Assembly: GCA_020249415.1 (NCBI GenBank)
Contig: JADCFR010000163.1
Span: forward strand, 1-7,892
DNA from: Roseomonas sp.
Lineage (GTDB): Bacteria > Pseudomonadota > Alphaproteobacteria > Acetobacterales > Acetobacteraceae
Direction of reading: 5' to 3'
Length of the DNA stretch: 7,892 nt
The position numbers and the translations under genes were made by a program. This document shows, one piece after another, positions 1 to 5,806 of the stretch. The notes under the pieces are model-generated. The model made no database searches. It saw nothing but the letters and a program-made list of their open reading frames with translations, and had not been told where the DNA came from. How positions within the stretch are numbered: position 1 is the stretch's first letter; each line of letters opens with the position of its first letter.

Positions 1-965
1 AAGGCGCGATTATGATGCGCTTCGCGATGGTCAGGCTGGATTTTCAATGCACGGTCGTAAAATTCCAAGGCGTCTTCAAAGCGGTTAAGCGCAGCCAAAA
101 TGAACCCATGATTGATAGAGGTGAGCGGGTCATCAATCGAGATATTCCGCGACACGGCCGATAGGGCAAGAGCACGTTCCGGCTGCCCAAGAAGAATCAA
201 AATGCGGCTACGCCACAAATGGCCCTGAAGCGAATGCGGGTTCGCTGCAATCACCGCTTCTGCCGCAATGAGGCTCTCATCCAGCCGATTTTCAGAGAGA
301 AGCATGTCTACACGACACAAAAGGGCCAGTTCCGATCCCGGCTTGATCCTGAGCACCGCATCCACAAGCGGTCCCGCCTCCTCATAGCGCTTCAAGAGGC
401 AGAGCGCTGATGCGAAGCTGGCAAGATAATCCGTGGACAAGGGTTGCAGCTTATGTGCTGTTTCATAGGCATTACGGGCATCTTCAAACCGTTCAAGATC
501 AGCCAAGGCCTTGCCGCGTTCATGATGCGCCTGCGCAAAATCTGGCCGGAGGGCGATGACATGATCAAGTCTGGCAATGGCGTCCGCAGGCCGACCCAGC
601 CTGAGCAGCAAAGCAGCGTAGTTATGGCCGGCTTCAACCGCATCAGGTTCCAAGGCAAGCGCCGTTTCGAAACTGGCCAGAGCGTCCCTATCCCGCCCCT
701 GTTTCATCAAGGCGAGCGCGAGATTGCCATGCAGTGTTGCGTCTTTTGGTCTGATGCCTGTGGCACGTAGAAGCCGGTCCACACCTTCATCCACGCGCCC
801 GGCTTGCGTTGCCGCGAGGCCCGCGAGGTGCAGCGCTTCGACATGTCGCGGATCACGTTCCAGGACGGCAACACACATGGTCTCAGCCGCAGCAACATTG
901 CCTTGCCTGAGCAGCGCAAGAGCCTCGAGAAACTTCTTGTCGGTGATTTTAAGTGGCTTTTGCAT
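1..965 (-). CDS. TPR-repeat protein, N-terminal part (cut by left edge)
   Basis: Reading the minus strand from ATG at 965-963 gives 321 uninterrupted codons up to the window edge, starting MQKPLKITDKKFLEAL. From about residue 9 the protein is a regular array of 34-residue tetratricopeptide repeats, with new repeats starting near 9, 43, 77, 111, 145, 179, 213, 247, 281 and 315. Typical TPR positions are visible, such as the pattern A-L-x-x-x-P closing many repeats (ALALEPDAV, VIALRPDFA, ALKIQPDHR). There is no signal peptide or membrane segment. TPR arrays are protein-binding scaffolds; in bacteria long N-terminal arrays often precede a glycosyltransferase or other domain, but that part lies outside the window, so the function is open. 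No strong ribosome binding site precedes the start; a GCGGGA lies about 12 bases upstream. Base composition is lower in GC than the other genes (sampled 60-base lines are about 52-53%). Confidence 0.9.
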   Translation of the reverse strand, partial: MQKPLKITDKKFLEALALLRQGNVAAAETMCVAVLERDPRHVEALHLAGLAATQAGRVDEGVDRLLRATGIRPKDATLHGNLALALMKQGRDRDALASFETALALEPDAVEAGHNYAALLLRLGRPADAIARLDHVIALRPDFAQAHHERGKALADLERFEDARNAYETAHKLQPLSTDYLASFASALCLLKRYEEAGPLVDAVLRIKPGSELALLCRVDMLLSENRLDESLIAAEAVIAANPHSLQGHLWRSRILILLGQPERALALSAVSRNISIDDPLTSINHGFILAALNRFEDALEFYDRALKIQPDHREAHHNRA

Positions 966-1013
966 GGTTGATGGTGATCCCGCGGCTGGTGCGGAAGGAT
1001 TTTTGCATGCTTC

Positions 1014-1019
1014 ATTATG
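1014..1019 (-). promoter_or_regulatory. Possible -10 box for the TPR gene
   Basis: The minus strand reads CATAAT, five of six matches to the sigma-70 -10 consensus, about 50 bases before the TPR start codon. No good -35 lies at 16-18 bases; a TTAACC about 20 bases upstream is too far to count. This is a weak call based on one half-site. Confidence 0.2.
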
Positions 1020-1065
1020 GTGGTTTGGCGCGGAAAAAGGGTTAACGAAGCGGCGCCCGATGGTG

Positions 1066-1080
1066 AAGGCGTCGCGCCTT
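1066..1080 (-). terminator. Short hairpin after the glutaredoxin-DinB pseudogene
   Basis: AAGGCG and CGCCTT form a perfect 6-bp inverted repeat around a 3-base loop, about 70 bases downstream of the pseudogene's final stop and 100 bases before the TPR start. It could be a weak terminator separating the two units, but no run of T follows on the minus strand, so it may be chance in GC-rich DNA. Confidence 0.25.
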
Positions 1081-1152
1081 GGCTTGGCGCGGCCCATAAG
1101 CTGCGCAGCCTTGGATCGGACGCCCAATCAATCCCCTTTGCGCCGTTTCAGT

Positions 1153-1938
1153 TCAGGTGCGTCGCTTCATCCTTGCCGGATCCGCATCATCCCAAACGCT
1201 TTCAGGCATGGGCAGGCCGGCGAAAACCTCCGGTCCCAAAGGCTGATCCGGGCTGATCCCCAAAGCTTCCAGCACTCACATCAATTGCCGCGAATGCTGT
1301 CCCGCATGCCGGACCGTGCGTTCCAGGAACTCATGCCTGGTCTGTTCGCCGTAATTGACATCAGCGCGCGCCGACCAATCGCGCCTCCGACCAGGGCCGT
1401 CAAACCAATCCGACATGCGTCGGCGCATTTCCGCGCCTTAGGCGATCAGTTTTTCGCGCGTCGCGTCCTGGTCTTCCGGCACGCGCCTGTCGCTATCGAA
1501 GGTCAGTGGAATGCCGTTTTCATGTCCCAGGAAGGCATCGGCGATATTGGCAATATGGCAGCCAGGCTGCGCAAAGGAACGCGGGCGCTTGGGCAGCATT
1601 TACACCAGAAGCGGCGCACTGCCAGCCAAAATCGCATCCAGCCGGTGGCGCATTTCATCCACCGGCAGCATGCGCTGTTCGCCAAGCCTGATGTCGCTAA
1701 GCTTGGCGATATCGCGCAATACCTGGCCATTGGCCCAGGCCTCACTGTGCGTGACAATCGGCATCTGTCACAGGCCAAAGCGGGCGAGCTCATCACAAGC
1801 GCCGTCATCTTCCAGCACATTCCGGGACATGAAGGGCACGCCGTGACGCCTGAGAAGCTCCTCGGTCCGAAGGCAGGAAGAACATCAGGTCATCCAATAG
1901 TCGCGAATGGCCTCATCCGGTGCAGTGATATTGTTCAT
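1153..1938 (-). pseudogene. Glutaredoxin-DinB fusion gene, inactivated by five stops
   Basis: From ATG at 1938-1936 one reading frame on the minus strand carries a recognisable protein of 261 codons to a TGA at 1155-1153, interrupted by TGA (1887-1885), TGA (1770-1768), TAA (1602-1600), TAA (1440-1438) and TGA (1278-1276). The N-terminal third is thioredoxin/glutaredoxin-like: a CSSC redox motif right after the first stop, then HGVPFMSRNVLED and MPIVTHSEAWANGQVLRDI. The rest is DinB-like: NRPRS-type segment KRPRSF, HIANIADAFLGHENGIPLTF, NYGEQTRHEFLERTVRHAGQ with the histidines expected to bind metal, and the end GLPMPESVWDD. From memory of the family, the stops replace Gly, Arg, Tyr and Trp codons, each one base change away. 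Around the third stop some ten residues between the two domains seem to be missing. Intact relatives have about 270 residues and no well-defined function. Neighbouring genes use TGA as a true stop, so recoding is unlikely. Confidence 0.85.
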
Positions 1939-1944
1939 GGTTTT

Positions 1945-1951
1945 CCTCCCC
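1945..1951 (-). promoter_or_regulatory. Strong ribosome binding site of the pseudogene
   Basis: The minus strand reads GGGGAGG followed by six bases and ATG at 1938-1936. It is the best Shine-Dalgarno match in the window and fixes the ancestral start of the glutaredoxin-DinB gene. Its survival suggests the gene was lost recently. Confidence 0.7.
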
Positions 1952-2304
1952 GATGATGACGCCTTGCAAGCCTGGCAAGTCACTGAAGCATCTCGCCGCC
2001 TCCGACAATGTCGCGCGATACCATCACCCTGTAGCCATGCTGCGCCCCATCCGGCACGCCGGCGCCCAGGCCCCCGATGCGGTCCAAGACGCAAAACCCA
2101 CCCATACGAAGCGCCCAACATCCGGGCCACTTCAGGGCGGTCATTTTCCGGGAAGCCTTCAATAAGCGTGATTAATGGTTGGGGCCTTCATTGGAGTAGG
2201 TCATTTGGGCATTCATGCTCGTCCAATGCCTTTCTGTCCCGGTCGCGGGATTCGGATTTGACAAGATCGCCTCCGCTTCAATGATGCTCAAGCCTTCTCC
2301 AGGT
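1952..2304. other. Gene-free gap with possible decayed coding remnant
   Basis: Between the end of the MFS gene and the pseudogene no frame shows a convincing complete protein. Short open frames on both strands have no recognisable domain, and no tRNA, insertion sequence or clear promoter is visible. The gap is long for this otherwise compact region and adjoins a pseudogene, which suits leftover coding DNA. The one stretch that resembles a protein family (2060-2166, minus strand) is listed separately. Confidence 0.5.
2060..2166 (-). pseudogene. Possible remnant of a GNAT acetyltransferase N-terminus
   Basis: One minus-strand frame reads ITLIEGFPENDRPEVARM and continues with LGASYGWVLRLGPHR. 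This resembles the first strand and helix of GNAT-family N-acetyltransferases, which often begin with a GFPE..R...ARLYWEAFG-type segment ending near LGP. No start codon is in frame: a TGA lies just upstream. A start-like segment, MNAQMTYSNEGPNH (ATG at 2216-2214), runs in another frame and ends in TAA at 2174-2172, so a frameshift would be needed to join them. The acetyl-CoA binding loop and the rest of the domain are absent. The match is by eye on about 35 residues and could be chance. Confidence 0.25.
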
Positions 2305-3561
2305 TCAACGCTTGGAAGGATCATTGCCACCTTCGCCTTCCAACACGCGCGCCATGGCGGGCAGGCGCCGGATACCCCAGGCGAGCGCAATGATGGAAAG
2401 CAGCACGGCGGCAAGTGTTGGCAGCGTCATGCCAAACGCCTCTCCCGCCGCGCCGAGCAACAGGGCGCCAAGTGCTGGAAAGGCGCGCACGATCAGGCCC
2501 CAAAGGCTGAGCACCCGCCCGCGCATGGCGGGGTCAGAGGCTGATTGCGCCAGCGTTTGCGCGCAAATCCCATGCACCGACATGGCCGCGCCCATGATGG
2601 CCGCGCAGAGCACGCCAAAGGGAAACCAGCTTGTCGCGATAAAGCCCACCATGGCGAGAGAAATCGCCGCCGGCGCGAAAACCGCGAGCCTGGTTGTGCC
2701 ATGCATCTTGCCGCGCGCGGAGACAAATATCCCCGACAGCAACGCACCAACGCCGAACGCCGCCGTCAGTACCGCCAGCGCTTCCGCCCCCAAGCCGAAT
2801 TGCCGTTCGACATAGGGCGGCAGAATCTCCGGCAGGCTGCGCAACAATAGGGCGACAATCGCCGCATAGGTCAGGATCGGCCCCAGGCCAGGATGCCCGG
2901 CGACATAGCGCAACCCATCGCGCATCTCGCCAAACAGCGATTTTGTCTTGGCATGCCCCTGTCGCTCCTCGGCTGAGACTTTCAGCAAGGGCGTGGTGGC
3001 GGTTGCGATGAAATAGGCCACCGCATTGGCTGCAATCGCGGGCCATACCCCGGCCACCGCGATCAACGGCCCGGCCAGCGCCGGCCCGACAAAGCGCGCC
3101 ACATTGAAGCAGAGCGAATTGAGCCCGACGGCCGCTGTCAGATCATTGCGCGGCACAAGGCCGGGCATCAGCGATTGCCGCGCCGGCTGCGCGAAGGATG
3201 AGGCAATGCCGTTCAGCACCTCAAGCGCCAGCAACAGCCAGATATCCATCCTGTCGAGCGCAATGAGCAGCGCGATCACGGCGGCCACGAGGCCGATCAT
3301 TGCCTGGCTCCAGAAGGTGAGCTTCAGGCGGTCTGTGCGATCCGCAATGGCGCCGGCGATGGGGCTGACCACGACGGCGGGTGCCAGGTCGCAAAACGCC
3401 ACCATGCCGACCCAGAAGGCGCTGCCCGTCAATTCCCAGGCGAACCAGGAAATGGCGATGCGATGCATCCAAAGCCCGGTCCAGGAAATCAGCGAAGCGG
3501 TGAAGAAAACCTTGGCGTTACGATGGGAAAGCGCGCGCGTCAGGACCGAAAGGGATGCCAT
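2305..3561 (-). CDS. MFS exporter, MFS_3/EntS-like
   Basis: This 418-residue integral inner-membrane protein has about 12 hydrophobic segments and belongs to the major facilitator superfamily, drug:proton antiporter type. The loop between helices 2 and 3 carries the motif A variant GAIADRTDRLKL (residues 70-81). The segment ARQSLMPGLVPRNDL followed by NVARFVGPALAG (about 127-164) and RGRVLSLWGL (347-356) are typical of the MFS_3 group that includes the enterobactin exporter EntS. The protein ends in a charged cytoplasmic tail (residues 400-418). Such proteins expel small molecules using the proton gradient; the substrate cannot be told from sequence, and no siderophore genes are nearby. The ATG at 3561 lies 15 bases after the lipoprotein stop, with GAAGG about 12 bases upstream, so it is the last gene of a three-gene operon. 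Length is normal for the family. Confidence 0.9.
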   Translation of the reverse strand: MASLSVLTRALSHRNAKVFFTASLISWTGLWMHRIAISWFAWELTGSAFWVGMVAFCDLAPAVVVSPIAGAIADRTDRLKLTFWSQAMIGLVAAVIALLIALDRMDIWLLLALEVLNGIASSFAQPARQSLMPGLVPRNDLTAAVGLNSLCFNVARFVGPALAGPLIAVAGVWPAIAANAVAYFIATATTPLLKVSAEERQGHAKTKSLFGEMRDGLRYVAGHPGLGPILTYAAIVALLLRSLPEILPPYVERQFGLGAEALAVLTAAFGVGALLSGIFVSARGKMHGTTRLAVFAPAAISLAMVGFIATSWFPFGVLCAAIMGAAMSVHGICAQTLAQSASDPAMRGRVLSLWGLIVRAFPALGALLLGAAGEAFGMTLPTLAAVLLSIIALAWGIRRLPAMARVLEGEGGNDPSKR

Positions 3562-3576
3562 GCGCGCCGGCCGCCT

Positions 3577-3933
3577 TCAGCGCCGCGCGCGGATATTCTG
3601 TGGCCGTTGCGCGCCCGGATCAACCGGCGCCTGACCAGTGCCGGCATTGCGGATGCAATCCCTGATCAGCTCATCACGCAGGGTTTGCTGCCGGAAGCTG
3701 TCCGAACGCAGCCGCGCAACCGGCACATCATTCGTCATGTCGCTGTCGCCGAAATTTGAATCGGCCCGCATCAACTGGCCGCGTTCGCGGAAATTGACCA
3801 CGCGCTCTGCTTCCTGTGTACAAATGCGCTGTAATTCCGGCGTGGCACCGGCGGTGGCGGCGCGCGAGGTGGGCGGCGCTTCCTGCTGCGCGCAGGCTGC
3901 GAGAACAAGAAGCAAGGGGAAAAATCGGATCAT
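3577..3933 (-). CDS. Small putative lipoprotein
   Basis: This 118-residue protein starts MIRFFPLLLVLAACAQQ, a short lipoprotein signal peptide with lipobox LAAC and modified Cys at residue 14. Alanine follows the cysteine, so sorting to the outer membrane is expected by the usual +2 rule. The mature part is soluble, polar and rich in Arg, Gln and Asp, with Cys at about 38 and 93 that might pair in the periplasm; it ends with a Pro- and Arg-rich tail. I do not recognise a domain. Its ATG overlaps the stop of the upstream gene (ATGA), and GGGAG lies seven bases before the start, which supports both the start and translational coupling. It is co-transcribed with the MFS exporter downstream, but no direct link between the two is shown. 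Confidence 0.8.
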   Translation of the reverse strand: MIRFFPLLLVLAACAQQEAPPTSRAATAGATPELQRICTQEAERVVNFRERGQLMRADSNFGDSDMTNDVPVARLRSDSFRQQTLRDELIRDCIRNAGTGQAPVDPGAQRPQNIRARR

Positions 3934-4424
3934 GAGGGGGCTCCCGCCGGAATCGCCCGAGACAATAGCGCGGTCAGGCCGGCTTCGTCGAACCGGCCGG
4001 CAGGATCAAGCGGCAGGCTGGCCGCGGCGCGCAGCAAGGCCGGGTGCAATTCCGCCCCTGTGGCGCGCAGGGTGAAAAACCCTTTGAGCCGCGCCATCCG
4101 CCCCATGGCTTCGATCAGCGCGAGCAGCCGCAAGCAAATCGCGAGGCCCTGAGGGTTCGCGAGGCCATGACGCGCATCCACCGCTTCTGCCCAGCAGGCG
4201 GCATCGGCATCGGCCAGCAGCAATTCCATCGCCTCCCCATCCGCGCGGCGAAATACCAGGCGGCGCGGGCTGCCCCAGATCTCCGCCCCCGCCGCGCCCC
4301 GCGCGGCTTCCCAGGCGCGCAGCAGATCGCGCGCCGTGACGGCGGGGGTTTCCTCCGGCGGGAAGGGGATGGCGTAGGTCAGCGCGCCATCGCTGCTTGG
4401 GATGATCCTGATCGGGCTGGTCAT
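3930..4424 (-). CDS. Hypothetical protein, 164 residues
   Basis: I do not recognise this protein. It begins MTSPIRIIPSSDGALTYAIP, has no signal peptide or membrane segment and is rich in Ala, Leu and Arg, suggesting a mostly helical cytoplasmic protein. Residues 30-46 (ARDLLRAWEAARGAAGA) and 94-120 (a Leu-rich stretch around LRLLALIEAMGRMARLKGF) look like amphipathic helices. It is real rather than a shadow frame because its start follows AAGGGG by three bases, its stop overlaps the lipoprotein start by four bases, and it sits first in a compact operon ahead of the lipoprotein and MFS exporter. The coding sequence is very GC-rich (one 60-base line, 4261-4320, has 52 G or C). It starts 92 bases from the divergent amidase gene, so its promoter must lie in that short gap. 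Confidence 0.75.
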   Translation of the reverse strand: MTSPIRIIPSSDGALTYAIPFPPEETPAVTARDLLRAWEAARGAAGAEIWGSPRRLVFRRADGEAMELLLADADAACWAEAVDARHGLANPQGLAICLRLLALIEAMGRMARLKGFFTLRATGAELHPALLRAAASLPLDPAGRFDEAGLTALLSRAIPAGAPS

Positions 4425-4441
4425 GCGCCCCTTTTTGGACC

Positions 4442-4463
4442 GGCTGGCGGCGTCGCGCCAGCC
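4442..4463. repeat. Perfect 8-bp inverted repeat in divergent promoter region
   Basis: GGCTGGCG and CGCCAGCC are exact inverted copies separated by six bases (GCGTCG). They lie 17 bases before the start of the 164-residue gene and 53 bases before the amidase start. The dyad could be an operator for a dimeric regulator controlling both genes, or a hairpin in the leader of either transcript. No T-run follows on either strand, so a terminator is less likely. Confidence 0.5.
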
Positions 4464-4516
4464 ATGATCTGCCGGTGCCGCTTGACGCCGGCCATGGGCG
4501 CGGCACTCTTTGCGTC

Positions 4517-5794
4517 ATGACCGATATTGCAGACCTGACCGCTTCTGAGGCCGCGCGGCGCATCGCCGCCGGTTCCCTGACCGCTACCGCGCTCGCTGAG
4601 GCGTGCCTTGCGCGCATCACCGCGCGTGAGCCCGAGGTGCGCGCCTTTGCCTGGCTTGATCCCGCGCTGGTGCGGCGCGGGGCGGCGGCCATGGACAAGG
4701 GCGGGCCGCCCGCGCCGCTCAAGGGCATTCCGTTTGGCGTGAAGGATGTGCTGGATACCGCCGATATGCCTTCCCAATACGGCTCACCGATTTGGGCGGG
4801 GCATCGGCCAAGGAGTGATTCGGCAGCCGTCGCCATGGCGCGGGCGGCTGGCGCGCTGATTATCGGCAAGACCATCACGACGGAATTCGCCACGCGCCAT
4901 CCGGGGGCGACGACCAATCCCGCGAATAAGCACCATACGCCGGGCGGGTCTTCATCCGGTTCGGCTGCCGGTGTCGCGGCTGGGTTTTTTCCGCTGGCCT
5001 TCGGTACGCAAACCGGCGGCAGCATCATTCGCCCGGCAGCGTTTTGCGGCGTTGTCGGCTTCAAGCCGAGCTTTGGCGCCATCCATCGCGGCGGCATGAA
5101 GGTAATGAGCGAAAGCCATGACACGATCGGCGTCATGGCGCGTAGTGTGGCCGATTGCGCGCTTTCCATGGGCGCGATGACCGGGCGCGATTACGGGAAC
5201 CCCGAGGCCAAACTGCCCCGCGCACCGCGCCTGGCTTTTACCCTTGGCCCGCCCGCGGCCAAGGCAGCGCCCGAGACACTTGCCCTGTTGGAACATGCCA
5301 TCGCCGCCTGCCGCAAGGCGGGTGCTGAGGTGGTGGAAATCACTCTGCCCGAGGTGATGACCGAAGCTTTCGACGCCCATGAATATGTGACGAATATGGA
5401 AGGCCTGCAGTCACTCGGCTGGGAATTGGCGGCAGCGCGGCCGCAGCTTTCCGATGTGATCAAGGAAAAGCTCGATTGGGCGAAGCGTTTCCCGACCGCG
5501 CAGCTTGATGCCTGCAAGTTGGTACAGGCCAAGGCGCGCGCAGCGCTGCCTGCTGCGATTGAAGGCTTTGATGCGGTGATCACGGCTTCTGCCGCCGGGG
5601 AAGCGCCGGCGGGGATTGGCTGGACGGGTGATGCTGCCTTCAATTCACTCTGGACCCTGCTGCATGGGCCATGTGTCACGGTGCCAGCCGGCGCGGGGCC
5701 AAAGGGCCTGCCGCTTGGTGTGCAAATCGCTGGCTGCATCGGCGAAGATGCGAAGGTGTTGGCGATTGGGGAATGGGTGAAGCAGGCGCTTTAG
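4517..5794 (+). CDS. Amidase-signature family hydrolase
   Basis: This 425-residue enzyme hydrolyses an amide bond and belongs to the amidase signature family (GatA, fatty acid amide hydrolase, malonamidase E2). The Ser-Ser-Lys triad is complete: Lys76 in FGVKDVLDT, Ser145 in PGGSSSGSAAG and the nucleophile Ser169 in TQTGGSIIRPA; the spacings of 69 and 24 residues equal those in malonamidase E2. There is no signal peptide, so it should act in the cytoplasm. It is shorter than GatA (about 480-490 residues) and has no gatB or gatC neighbour, so a catabolic amidase is more likely than the tRNA amidotransferase subunit; the substrate is unknown. ATG at 4517 gives the usual N-terminus (LTASEAARRIAAGSLTA). 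No Shine-Dalgarno sequence precedes it; a GTG at 4475 in the same frame is an alternative start. It is the only plus-strand gene and converges with the molybdenum-cofactor gene, 12 bases apart. Confidence 0.93.
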   Translation: MTDIADLTASEAARRIAAGSLTATALAEACLARITAREPEVRAFAWLDPALVRRGAAAMDKGGPPAPLKGIPFGVKDVLDTADMPSQYGSPIWAGHRPRSDSAAVAMARAAGALIIGKTITTEFATRHPGATTNPANKHHTPGGSSSGSAAGVAAGFFPLAFGTQTGGSIIRPAAFCGVVGFKPSFGAIHRGGMKVMSESHDTIGVMARSVADCALSMGAMTGRDYGNPEAKLPRAPRLAFTLGPPAAKAAPETLALLEHAIAACRKAGAEVVEITLPEVMTEAFDAHEYVTNMEGLQSLGWELAAARPQLSDVIKEKLDWAKRFPTAQLDACKLVQAKARAALPAAIEGFDAVITASAAGEAPAGIGWTGDAAFNSLWTLLHGPCVTVPAGAGPKGLPLGVQIAGCIGEDAKVLAIGEWVKQAL

Positions 5795-5804
5795 AGCGAG
5801 CGCC
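5785..5804. terminator. Possible bidirectional hairpin between convergent genes
   Basis: GGCGCT and AGCGCC form a perfect 6-bp stem with an 8-base loop across the amidase stop codon, just before the end of the convergent gene at 5807. A short dyad between convergent stops could end transcription from both sides. No T-run is present, so the call is weak. Confidence 0.3.
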
Positions 5805-5806
5805 CG

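Noticed and set aside
1153..1938. Stop-codon readthrough or selenocysteine in the glutaredoxin-DinB frame
   Set aside because: Both TAA and TGA interrupt the frame, neighbouring genes end with TGA, and the stops fall at ordinary Gly, Arg, Tyr and Trp positions rather than at a redox residue.
724..1956. A 410-codon open frame on the plus strand
   Set aside because: It lies antisense to both the TPR gene and the pseudogene, has no recognisable domain, and its low-complexity Arg/Ala/Ser/His composition is that of a shadow frame in GC-rich DNA.
2258..2286. TTGACA on the plus strand as a -35 box
   Set aside because: No -10-like sequence lies at the right distance and no plus-strand gene follows.
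4006..5169. A 387-codon open frame on the minus strand
   Set aside because: It spans the divergent promoter region and lies opposite the amidase, whose triad and spacing are complete; its own translation has no recognisable domain.
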